NCBI GenBank assembly: GCA_903918025.1
Contig: CAIXCS010000203.1
Location: forward strand, 1 to 39,800
Reading direction: 5' to 3'
DNA length: 39,800 nucleotides
DNA from: an uncultured Actinomycetes bacterium
GTDB lineage: Bacteria > Actinomycetota > Acidimicrobiia > Acidimicrobiales > RAAP-2
Position numbers and translations under genes: made by a program. Numbering within the stretch: position 1 is the first letter of the stretch; every line of letters starts with the position of its first letter. Under the pieces are notes generated by a model. The model searched no databases, was not told the origin of the DNA, and saw nothing but the letters and a program-made list of their open reading frames with translations. This document shows, piece after piece, positions 1-8,358 of this stretch.

Positions 1-806
1 ATGCAGCGCATGCAGTGGTGGATGCGCCCGGGTCCAAGACGAGCTTGAGCAAGAAGGAATCCATCGCCCTCATTGCCAATCAGATTGGCCGCTGGAACTC
101 GGACTTCGTCGTAGATGATCTCGGCGTGGTTCCCGAACTTCCCATAGGAGACTTCTGGATCATCCATCGAAGCAACGTCCCGAACAATGGTGACGCCTGG
201 AGTCGTGACCGGGACGATGATCATGGAGGAACCCTGATACGGGTGAACATCGGGATTCGTTACGGCCATCACAATCAAGATGTCGGCGACGGAGCCATTG
301 GTCGTGTACCACTTGTGGCCCGAAATGACCCACTCGTCACCATCGCGAACCGCACGCGTTTGCAACAACGTTGGATCTGAGCCGGCGGTAGCGGGTTCGG
401 TCATCGAGAATCCGCTTCGAATTCGACCTTCAAGCAGCGGGGTCAGCCAAGGTTCCCAATGGTCAGAACGGCCTGACATCTTCATGCCAATGGCAATGAT
501 TTCGGCGTTACCGGAGTCGGGTGCATTGTTGCCGAACACCACTGGGCCGAGTGGAGTTTGGCCCAGAATTTCATGCATGAGCCCAAGCTTCAATTGACCA
601 AAGCCTTGGCCACCAAGGTCATGGTCAAGGTGCGCTGCCCAAAGTCCACGAGCCTTGACTTGCTCTTGGAGAGGCTTGATCGCAACCAGAATCTGGTCGT
701 AGTTCAGGTTGAGCGTCTCGAGTGGAAAGACTTCTTCTCGGACAAAGGTCCTCATCCACTCCAACTGCAGTTCGAACTCTGGTTCAGTTTCGAAGTCCCA
801 GGCCAT
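1..806 (-). CDS. Acyl-CoA dehydrogenase, N-terminal part (runs off left edge)
   Basis: Reverse complement from ATG at 806 reads MAWDFETEPEFELQLEWMRTFVREEVFPLETLNLNYDQILVAIKPLQEQ...GRIRSGFSMTEPATAGSDPTLLQTRAVRDGDEWVISGHKWYTTNG..., open to base 1. Missing from the ORF track because no stop lies in the window. Typical ACAD motifs. Confidence 0.92.
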   Translation of the reverse strand, partial: MAWDFETEPEFELQLEWMRTFVREEVFPLETLNLNYDQILVAIKPLQEQVKARGLWAAHLDHDLGGQGFGQLKLGLMHEILGQTPLGPVVFGNNAPDSGNAEIIAIGMKMSGRSDHWEPWLTPLLEGRIRSGFSMTEPATAGSDPTLLQTRAVRDGDEWVISGHKWYTTNGSVADILIVMAVTNPDVHPYQGSSMIIVPVTTPGVTIVRDVASMDDPEVSYGKFGNHAEIIYDEVRVPAANLIGNEGDGFLLAQARLGPGRIHHCMRC

Positions 807-943
807 GTGCGCTCCTCTTCGTCGTGGAAGGGCACTTCCGGACACGATCACCGGCAAGTTTCCTTCGCGCTCCTTCTTCAACCTACGACAGTCGCGCAGG
901 GTGCTCGTGACGTTTTCTCGACACCTGTCGCTACTTGACGCTC

Positions 944-961
944 ACTAGAACTTGTTCTAGT
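944..961. promoter_or_regulatory. KstR-like operator palindrome ACTAGAACTTGTTCTAGT between divergent ACAD and LLM oxidoreductase genes
   Basis: Perfect 8-bp arms with 2-nt centre; core TAGAACTTGTTCTA fits TNNAACNNGTTNNA exactly. Confidence 0.7.
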
Positions 962-1004
962 TTTGCTCTCGACGGCCAGTGCGGTCGCTTCGAAGGGGGA
1001 CTTC

Positions 1005-2219
1005 ATGGAATTCGGCGTATTTCTTAACGGATATGTACCCGGCCCGGCATCACGGGACACCAACATGGAGCACCTGATGTTCGAGCAGGAACTCCAATAC
1101 GCGATCACGGCCGATCGCAATAACTGGAAGTACGCCTGGTTTGGTGAGCACCACTCCCTCACTGAGTACTCCCACATGTCCGCTCCAGAGCCCTTCATGG
1201 GCTACGTCGCAGCAAAGACTGACCAGATTCACATTGGCACCGGCATCAACTCCCTCTCCCCTCGCAAAGAGCACCCCACTCGGTATGCCGAGCGTGCAGC
1301 GATGATGGACCACTTGACCAACCGCCGCTTTGAGTGGGGCACCGGTCGAGGAGCTGGAAGCCACGAAATGGCACAGTTCAACATCTTGGACAAGGACTCA
1401 ACCAAGCCCGAGTGGGCAGAGGTCATTCGCGAGATTCCACGCATGTGGGAACAGCGCGACTACCAGCACCACGGTGAATCCTTCACCGTTCCCTACCCAC
1501 ACAACATTCTCCCGAAGCCCTATGGGCCAGGGCACCCTCCAATCTGGGTTGCCTGCGGCAATCCCGGGACCTTCGCACAGGCCGGTGAGATGGGCATTGG
1601 TGCCATTGCGTTCAACTTCGAACCGGTCTTCGCTCTGAAGGGTCGTATCGACAGCTACTACGAGGGATTTGAGAACTGCACCGACCCAGTTGGCCAGTAC
1701 AAGAACAAGAACGTCATGATGACCAACGCCGTGATCTGCATGGCCGATCGGGACCAAGCTCGAGCAATTGCCCTTCGTGCCTACCGCGGCTATCTGTATT
1801 CGCTCGTCTGCCTCTACCACGACACCATGCCGAAGCCCGAGTACGCGCCAGTGTGGCCGACTCCTCCAATCAATCCAGAAGGAATGGACGAGTCCGCACT
1901 TGATGGTCTCATTGAGGCGGGTTGGATTCTCTGTGGCAACCCAGAAGACGTCTGCGAGCAAGTCGAGAAGTACCAGACCGTTGGTTGCACCCAGCTCGTG
2001 TTCGGACTCCCTTCTGACGGCGTGAAGTACGACGAAGTCCTTGAGATGCTTGAAGTCTTTGGGACGAAGGTCATCCCGGAGTTCGACAAGGACCCAATCC
2101 ACTCGACCACACGCATGCGTGCGGAGGCAAAGCCGAAGTACCAAGAGTTCAACTTCCCGATCGACGCGAATCTCTCGGTCCCTGGCCTTCCGGTCAACGC
2201 GTTGAAGCCCCTCAGCTAG
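1005..2219 (+). CDS. LLM class flavin-dependent oxidoreductase
   Basis: ORF 963..2219 with likely ATG at 1005 (MEFGVFLNGYVPGPASRD...); luciferase-like monooxygenase signatures (WFGEHHSLTEYSHMSAPEPFMGYVAAKTDQIHIGTGI). Confidence 0.88.
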   Translation: MEFGVFLNGYVPGPASRDTNMEHLMFEQELQYAITADRNNWKYAWFGEHHSLTEYSHMSAPEPFMGYVAAKTDQIHIGTGINSLSPRKEHPTRYAERAAMMDHLTNRRFEWGTGRGAGSHEMAQFNILDKDSTKPEWAEVIREIPRMWEQRDYQHHGESFTVPYPHNILPKPYGPGHPPIWVACGNPGTFAQAGEMGIGAIAFNFEPVFALKGRIDSYYEGFENCTDPVGQYKNKNVMMTNAVICMADRDQARAIALRAYRGYLYSLVCLYHDTMPKPEYAPVWPTPPINPEGMDESALDGLIEAGWILCGNPEDVCEQVEKYQTVGCTQLVFGLPSDGVKYDEVLEMLEVFGTKVIPEFDKDPIHSTTRMRAEAKPKYQEFNFPIDANLSVPGLPVNALKPLS

Positions 2220-2231
2220 GACATGAACGCT

Positions 2232-2258
2232 GGCCTTCCGCCTCTAGGGTGGAAGGCC
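2232..2258. other. Hairpin between LLM gene and riboflavin synthase gene
   Basis: GGCCTTCCgcc-tctag-ggtGGAAGGCC: 8 perfect pairs extended by GC pairs and one G-T; no U tract. Confidence 0.5.
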
Positions 2259-2275
2259 CAAGCAGAGGAGCGATC

Positions 2276-2755
2276 ATGGAAACCTTCGGCGTCGTTGACA
2301 CGATGTTTGCTCGCTACGACATGGGCGGAGCCGCGCTCGACGAGCTCGAGTCATGCCCTGGCTATGGGGAAACCTTTACGGTGATCCGTCAAACCGTCCC
2401 AGGATTCAAAGACTTGGCCGTTGCGGCGAAGAACCTGATTGAGCAACAACACTGCACGATCGTCGTCGCCCTTGGCATGCCAGGAAGTGCCGATGTGGAC
2501 AAGGTCTGCGCCCATGAGGCGAGCCAAGGCATTATGCAGGCGCAGTTGATGACCTCGACACCGATTCTTGAGGTGTTCGTCCATGAAGACGAATCGAATG
2601 ATCCAGAGACCTTGGCCATGGTCTTTGAGAATCGCAGCCGAGACCACGCACGGAACGCGTACTGGATGCGATTCGACCCTGACCAGTTGGTTGCCCGCGC
2701 AGGCAAGGGGATTCGCCAAGGATTCGGCAACGCAGGTCCACTTCCGACCCGCTGA
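2276..2755 (+). CDS. ribC: Archaeal-type riboflavin synthase
   Basis: Translation from ATG 2276: METFGVVDTMFARYDM...IRQTVPGFKDLAVAAKNLIEQQHCTIVVALGMPGSADVDKVCAHEASQGIMQAQLMTSTPILEVFVHEDE...AGKGIRQGFGNAGP. Near-continuous match to the remembered methanogen riboflavin synthase pattern (VDTTFARVDM, TVPGIKDLPVA, ALGMPG, DKVCAHEAS, EVFVHEDE, GKGLRQGF). Confidence 0.9.
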   Translation: METFGVVDTMFARYDMGGAALDELESCPGYGETFTVIRQTVPGFKDLAVAAKNLIEQQHCTIVVALGMPGSADVDKVCAHEASQGIMQAQLMTSTPILEVFVHEDESNDPETLAMVFENRSRDHARNAYWMRFDPDQLVARAGKGIRQGFGNAGPLPTR

Positions 2756-3103
2756 CTACCTTCGGAAGCCTTGCTCCCGATCTGCCAATGCCGGTGAGTT
2801 GGTCGGAAGAGTCCTCCATCTCAACCAGCACACGAAACCACCGAACATGCTCGCTCCGCCGAGTGGAATGGTGAAGAGCAGCATCCAGAGAACGGCTCCG
2901 CTCCCACTCTCATCCCACATCGAACCTCCGGCACTCGCCGATCCGAGCCAAGCGGACACGATGGGCAGGATGGCTAAGAGGACGCCACCAGTACCAAAGA
3001 ACAGTGCGGCAAATCCAAGCGAACGGCGGCGTTTGCTCACGCGTACTCCCTTACCACTCGGTGGTGGCGGTGGCGGCGACAACTCGCCAAAGTGTGCGTC
3101 CAT
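2756..3103 (-). CDS. Small membrane protein with Pro-rich N-terminus, unknown function
   Basis: Two hydrophobic segments (LGFAALFFGTGGVLLAILPIVSAWLG; AVLWMLLFTIPLGGASMFGGFVCWL). Start overlaps the upstream ACAD stop as TGATG. Confidence 0.6.
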   Translation of the reverse strand: MDAHFGELSPPPPPPSGKGVRVSKRRRSLGFAALFFGTGGVLLAILPIVSAWLGSASAGGSMWDESGSGAVLWMLLFTIPLGGASMFGGFVCWLRWRTLPTNSPALADREQGFRR

Positions 3104-4233
3104 CAACCTTCCAGATCTCTCGGTAATCCGAGAATTCTCTCGCCAATGATGTTGCGTTGGACGGCTTTGGTGCCGCCCCCAATGGTGAGCGCCTGAGAGT
3201 AGAGGAACCCGTGCGACCAGCCAAGCGCATCTGATTCCTTCGTTCCATGAGGGCCGAAACCCTGCAATTGACCAGCGAGTCCTGCGAGATCAGTCGCCAG
3301 CAGCATGACGTGCTGGCCGTGCTCATCGGCGAGCGCTTTGCGAACTGACGCTTCGGGCCCGAGTGTGCGACCAGCGAGAACTGAACTCACCAGTCGTTGT
3401 CGAAGCAGCGCGAGAACCTCTGCCTCAATGACGACGTCGACCAGCCGTCGACGAAGGCTCGGTGCCAACGGTCGAGGATCACTGCGGACGAGTTCGAGGA
3501 GGTCGTCAACCGTCGGCCCACGCCCCCAGAGCGCTCCTTCACCCGAGAGCGAAACCCGCTCGTTCATCAGCGTGACTTTGGCAAGGGTCCAACCCTCATT
3601 GAGTTCACCCACAAGGCACTCCGCTGGAATTCGAACCTCGTCGAAGAAGACTTCATTGAACGCATGGTCACCAGTCATATCGACCAGCGGTCGAATCGTG
3701 ATCCCCGGAAGATCCATCGGGCAAACGAAGTAGGAAATTCCGTGATGACGCTCGACCTCGGAATTTGTTCTCGCGAGCAGGATCCCGTAGCGAGCGATAT
3801 GTCCGTAGCTCGTCCAGATCTTTGAACCGGAAATGACAAATTCTTCGCCATCTCGATGCGCCGTCGTCCGAATGGCCGAGAGGTCAGACCCCGCGTCCGG
3901 TTCACTGAAGAGCTGGCACCAAAAGTCTTCGCCAGACAAGAGACGTGGGAGATAGCGGTCTTGCTGCTCGGTGCTCCCACCGGCGAGAAGCGTTGGACCT
4001 GCCCAGCCAATGCCAATGGGATTGATGGGTCGTTTGATACCAGCGAGTTTCAACTCGTCGTCGATGAGGAGTTGACTGAGTGGATCGGCATCAAGCCCCC
4101 AAGGAGCAGGCCAATGTGGGACGACGTAGCCGGCTTCGGCGAGATCACGACCCGATGGACTCGGATGCTCTGCAAGAAATACTCGGAATTTTTGGCGCAC
4201 TGGGTGCGAAGCATCAGGCAGTTGTAAGTCCAC
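3103..4233 (-). CDS. Acyl-CoA dehydrogenase
   Basis: 376 aa, GTG start; motifs FSEPDAGSDLSAIRTTA, ISGSKIWTSYGHIARYGILLART, ALTIGGGTKAVQRNIIGERILGLPRD. Confidence 0.93.
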   Translation of the reverse strand: MDLQLPDASHPVRQKFRVFLAEHPSPSGRDLAEAGYVVPHWPAPWGLDADPLSQLLIDDELKLAGIKRPINPIGIGWAGPTLLAGGSTEQQDRYLPRLLSGEDFWCQLFSEPDAGSDLSAIRTTAHRDGEEFVISGSKIWTSYGHIARYGILLARTNSEVERHHGISYFVCPMDLPGITIRPLVDMTGDHAFNEVFFDEVRIPAECLVGELNEGWTLAKVTLMNERVSLSGEGALWGRGPTVDDLLELVRSDPRPLAPSLRRRLVDVVIEAEVLALLRQRLVSSVLAGRTLGPEASVRKALADEHGQHVMLLATDLAGLAGQLQGFGPHGTKESDALGWSHGFLYSQALTIGGGTKAVQRNIIGERILGLPRDLEG

Positions 4234-4276
4234 TCGCCTAGCCTACGCAGAGACACACAGGGCTTCAGGGGGAACC

Positions 4277-5887
4277 GTGACAAGTTGGAACTACGCCGAC
4301 ATTTTTGACCTCGTGGCAGAGATCCAACCGGATCGAACCGCGGTGAAACAGGGTGAGCGGTCAACGAGCTGGAGCGACTTCGATTCCACGACGCGCGGAC
4401 TCGGTTCGTGGATGCTCGAGGCTGGCGTTCAACACCAAGACAAGGTCGCGGTCTACCTCTACAACTCCCCTGAGTACCTCATGAGTGTGGCGGCTGCATT
4501 TCGAATCGGCTGTGTCCCGGTCAACACCAACTACCGCTATGGCAACGACGAACTCGCCTATCTCTGGGAGAACGCCGACGCAACGGTCGTCGTATTCCAT
4601 GGGACCTTTACGAGCCAGGTCGAAGCAGTTCGCGCTCGAACACCAAAGGTGCACTCATTTCTCTTCGTCGACGACAACACCAGCCCTTGTCCTGAATGGG
4701 CAACCCCATGGGGCGAGGCTGTCCAGTCGAAGGGTTCAGGCGTCGCACCCTGGGGAAGGTCGCCCGATGACTTGTTGATGCTCTACACCGGCGGGACGAC
4801 CGGGATGCCGAAGGGCGTCATGTGGCGCCAGGACGATCTCTTCTCTCGTCTCAATCCAGCAGGTTTTCGTAAATACGACCAAGAGGGTGGTCTCGATGGA
4901 GTCAGAGCCGAACTCGAGGCAAATGGCCACGGGGTAACCCTCCTTCCCGCCTGCCCGCTCATGCATGGCACCGGCCTCTTCACTGCGCTCGAGTGCTTGT
5001 CTGAGGGAGGGACCGTCTCGCTCCTGCCTTCACGACACTTCTCGGCTGACGAACTCGCAGCCACCATCGAGAGCGACAACGTGAATGTGGCCGTCATTGT
5101 GGGAGACCCCTTTGGTCGCCCACTGCTCCGAGTCCTTGAGTCAGATCCCAGTCGCTATGACCTCTCGAGTTTGTTCGCCATGATGTCCTCGGGCGCGATG
5201 TGGTCTGAAGAGATCAAACAAGGGCTACTCGCACTCCACCCCACCATGATGCTGATTGATGCGTTCAGTTCATCTGAGGCGCTTGGAATGGGGAGTTCTG
5301 TGTCGACGGCGAAGGACACGAAGGCAACCGCAGCCTTCTCGCTCGGACCAACCGTCATCGTGCTGACCGAAGACGGTCGGCGAGTCGAACCCGGGAGCGA
5401 CGAAATCGGGGTAATTGGTGTCGGTGGTCGAAACCCTCTCGGTTATTACAAGGACGAAGCCAAATCAGCTGCGACGTTCAAGACCATTGATGGGGTGCGC
5501 TACTCGATCCCTGGTGACTTCGCCAAAGTCCGTGAGGATGGCTCAATCCAGTTGCTCGGACGTGGATCACAGTGCATCAACACTGCAGGCGAGAAGGTCT
5601 TTCCTGAAGAGGTTGAAGAAGCACTCAAGACCCATCCTTTGGTCGCTGATGCCTGCGTCGTCGGGATACCTGACGAACAGTATGGAGAGCGTGTGGTTGC
5701 GGCGGTTGAACTTCACCAACAAGGAACCTGCTCGGAACCTGAGCTGATCGAGTTTGTGAAGACAAGACTCGCCCACTACAAAGCGCCGCGCCAACTCCGA
5801 CTCGTCGACACGATTGGGCGAAGCCCCTCAGGCAAGATGGACTACGGCCGCCACAAGCGAGAAGCGGCCGAGGTTTTCTCCAACTAA
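4277..5887 (+). CDS. Acyl-CoA synthetase, FadD19-like (steroid-CoA ligase type candidate)
   Basis: GTG start; AMP-binding motif LLMLYTGGTTGMPKGVMWRQDDLF, C-terminal GRSPSGKMDYGRHK. Confidence 0.88.
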   Translation: MTSWNYADIFDLVAEIQPDRTAVKQGERSTSWSDFDSTTRGLGSWMLEAGVQHQDKVAVYLYNSPEYLMSVAAAFRIGCVPVNTNYRYGNDELAYLWENADATVVVFHGTFTSQVEAVRARTPKVHSFLFVDDNTSPCPEWATPWGEAVQSKGSGVAPWGRSPDDLLMLYTGGTTGMPKGVMWRQDDLFSRLNPAGFRKYDQEGGLDGVRAELEANGHGVTLLPACPLMHGTGLFTALECLSEGGTVSLLPSRHFSADELAATIESDNVNVAVIVGDPFGRPLLRVLESDPSRYDLSSLFAMMSSGAMWSEEIKQGLLALHPTMMLIDAFSSSEALGMGSSVSTAKDTKATAAFSLGPTVIVLTEDGRRVEPGSDEIGVIGVGGRNPLGYYKDEAKSAATFKTIDGVRYSIPGDFAKVREDGSIQLLGRGSQCINTAGEKVFPEEVEEALKTHPLVADACVVGIPDEQYGERVVAAVELHQQGTCSEPELIEFVKTRLAHYKAPRQLRLVDTIGRSPSGKMDYGRHKREAAEVFSN

Positions 5888-6062
5888 GTGGCGAGCAGCA
5901 TTGCGCAGTCATCTCAACGTGATCTAACAAGCAAACTCAAACTGAGCGGCATGTTCCGGAGCCGCAAGAGTTATTGAACGCTTAGCCCCAAAAACTTGCA
6001 CACGGTGGTCGCAAACTGACCGTAATCAGATGGCTCCTGTCCCACTGTTCTAATGTTCGGCC

Positions 6063-7682
6063 ATGGACTTCAACTTGGCGACCCTCTTCGAGAATGCTGT
6101 CGACCACTTCCCTGACCGGGAGTATTTGGTGGCCGGCGGAAAGCGGCGTACGTACGCGGAAATGGAAGCTCGAGCTAACTCATTGGCGCATGCGCTGCAA
6201 TCAATTGGCGTCGGCCCAGGTGATCATGTCGGCATCTACAGCTACAACTCGGTCGAGTGGATTGAAATTCTCTGGGCGACCTTCAAGATCCGTGCCGTGT
6301 GGATCAATATCAACTATCGCTACGTCGAAGATGAACTCCGGTACCTCTTTACCAATTCCGACCTCAAGGTGCTCTTCGTCGAACGAACCTTTGCCGACCG
6401 AGTCGCCGCGCTTGCTCCAGAGCTTCCAACTCTTGAGCGTGTTGTCGTCATTGAAGATGACGCCACGACGGACGATCCAACGCCAGACACACTGCACTAC
6501 GAGGACTTCTTGGCGACTGGAGCGCCAAATCGTGACTTCGCACCTCGTTCAGGTGACGACATTTACATGCTCTACACCGGCGGCACGACCGGGATGCCAA
6601 AGGGTGTTGTTTGGCAGCACCGAGATGTCTTCTACGCGCTCGGTGGCGGCTGGGATTCGGTCACGAAGACGAGAATGTCGTCTCCCGATGAACTCATTGA
6701 AAAGGGCAACAGCGGCTTTGTCCTGACGCACCTGCCGGTCGCTCCGCTCATGCACGGAGCGACGCAGTGGTGCGTCATGGGCCAGAGTTTTGTTGGATCG
6801 AAGATTGTCCTCATGGCCAAGTTCGATCCATCCGACGTTTGGAAACTGGTTGAAGAAGAGCACGTCACCTCCGTCATGATCACCGGCGATGCCATGGGGA
6901 AACCGCTGATTGAACACTTGGCTGAAGACCCCTCCGCATACGACACGTCGAGCCTGTTCGCGGTGGTCTCTTCGGCTGCGTTGTTCTCTGCACCAGTCAA
7001 AGATCACTTCTTCGATGTGCTCCCGAACATCATGATCTCTGATGCCATTGGCTCTTCCGAAAGTGGCAACAACGGCCTCACTATGATGACCAAGGGCAAC
7101 ACGGCAATGAAGTCCGGCCCAACCGTGACGCGTCTCGGTGACACGGTCGTCTTTGACGAAGACTTCAAGCAGGTGCAGCCTGGCTCTGGGGTCATTGGAA
7201 AGATCGCAAGAAGTGGCGACATCCCCTTGCGGTATTACAAGGCCGAGGAGAAGACCCGTGAGACCTTCTTCGAGGTTGATGGTGTTCGCTACGTCATGCC
7301 GGGTGACTTTGCCACCGTCGAAGCCGATGGCAGTGTGACCCTCCTTGGTCGAGGATCGGTCGTCATCAACTCAGGCGGAGAGAAGATCTTCCCCGAAGAA
7401 GTCGAAGCAGTGGTTCGATCGCATCCCGGCGTGGCTGACGCCATCGTCGTCGGTGCTCCAGACGAACGTTGGGGCCAGACTGTTGCAGCGATTATTGCTC
7501 CACGGCCCAATGGCGTCCCGATTGATCTCGCTTCCATTCAGGAACACTGCCGCAAGCACGTTGCTGGGTACAAGGTGCCCCGCATACTCTTCACCGTTCA
7601 GGGCCTCGAGCGTTCACCTGCTGGCAAGCCTGACTACCGGTGGGCAGCAGACATCGTGGCAACGGCCACGCCGACGCCGTAA
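6063..7682 (+). CDS. Acyl-CoA synthetase, FadD19-like paralogue
   Basis: YMLYTGGTTGMPKGVVWQHRDVFYALGGGWD...; C-terminal ERSPAGKPDYRWA; co-linear with the preceding paralogue. Confidence 0.9.
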   Translation: MDFNLATLFENAVDHFPDREYLVAGGKRRTYAEMEARANSLAHALQSIGVGPGDHVGIYSYNSVEWIEILWATFKIRAVWININYRYVEDELRYLFTNSDLKVLFVERTFADRVAALAPELPTLERVVVIEDDATTDDPTPDTLHYEDFLATGAPNRDFAPRSGDDIYMLYTGGTTGMPKGVVWQHRDVFYALGGGWDSVTKTRMSSPDELIEKGNSGFVLTHLPVAPLMHGATQWCVMGQSFVGSKIVLMAKFDPSDVWKLVEEEHVTSVMITGDAMGKPLIEHLAEDPSAYDTSSLFAVVSSAALFSAPVKDHFFDVLPNIMISDAIGSSESGNNGLTMMTKGNTAMKSGPTVTRLGDTVVFDEDFKQVQPGSGVIGKIARSGDIPLRYYKAEEKTRETFFEVDGVRYVMPGDFATVEADGSVTLLGRGSVVINSGGEKIFPEEVEAVVRSHPGVADAIVVGAPDERWGQTVAAIIAPRPNGVPIDLASIQEHCRKHVAGYKVPRILFTVQGLERSPAGKPDYRWAADIVATATPTP

Positions 7683-7685
7683 CCC

Positions 7686-8339
7686 ATGCCGATTGACCTC
7701 TCGAAGCTCTTCTCCGGCTCGGAACTGCGGCGAGGAAAGAGCGCTCCGGTCGCCGTGCTGACCATGGAACTCCAGCGTGGCGTCATTGGCGACCTCGCAA
7801 CGTTCCCCGAGCTCCGAGCAGCGGTCGAGACCCGCGGTGCCGGCCAGGCGGCCGCCAGAGTTTGTGACGGCGCCAGAGTTCGAAATTGGCCAGTCGTGCA
7901 CTGTCTCGCCGAGTTCAGGCCTGATTGGTCAGGTTCGGTGATGAACACCCCACTCCACACCGCGATGAGCAGGATTCCAGGACACCTCGTGAGCGGAACC
8001 GCGTCGGTTGAACTCATTCCTGAGCTTCAAGGTCACCCCGAGGATCTCGCCGTCGCAAGAACGTCCGGAGTCTCTCCTTTCCTCGGGACGGGCCTCGACC
8101 AACTCCTTCGGAATCTTGGCGTCAGCGTCCTCGTCGTCACGGGAGTTTCCGTCAATCTTGGCGTGCTCGGTCTCTGTATCGAGGCGGCAAACCTTGGGTA
8201 CCAAGTAGTCCTCGCAACTGATGCCGTGGCTGGACTGCCGGCCAACTACGCCGATCACGTCATCAAAGAAACACTCTCGCTCATCACCACCTTGGCAACA
8301 GTTGATGAAATCCTGAGTGCGGCCCCTTTGGAGAACTAA
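7686..8339 (+). CDS. Isochorismatase/cysteine-hydrolase-fold protein, catalytic residues apparently substituted
   Basis: VAVLTMELQRGVIGD..., VARTSGVSPFLGTGLDQLLRNLGV, LVVTGVSVNLGVLGLCIEAANLGYQVVLATDAVAG fit the family blocks. Starts 3 bp after the FadD stop. Confidence 0.78.
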   Translation: MPIDLSKLFSGSELRRGKSAPVAVLTMELQRGVIGDLATFPELRAAVETRGAGQAAARVCDGARVRNWPVVHCLAEFRPDWSGSVMNTPLHTAMSRIPGHLVSGTASVELIPELQGHPEDLAVARTSGVSPFLGTGLDQLLRNLGVSVLVVTGVSVNLGVLGLCIEAANLGYQVVLATDAVAGLPANYADHVIKETLSLITTLATVDEILSAAPLEN

Positions 8340-8358
8340 GAGTCGGTAGCCTGTCTGG

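Noticed and set aside
15-938. Plus-strand ORFs at the left edge (15..380, 280..597, 558..938)
   Set aside because: All antisense to the edge-truncated acyl-CoA dehydrogenase, whose minus-strand translation is convincing.
1398-2144. 248-aa minus-strand ORF
   Set aside because: Antisense to the LLM oxidoreductase, no motifs; typical high-GC shadow ORF.
2220-2275. FMN riboswitch upstream of the riboflavin synthase
   Set aside because: The gap is only 56 bp with a single simple hairpin; far too short for the multi-helix FMN aptamer.
5888-6062. Possible KstR-like site upstream of the second FadD19-like gene
   Set aside because: Partial strings (CTAACAAGCAAAC; TGTTCTAATGTTCG) lack the AAC-N2-GTT core, so not called.
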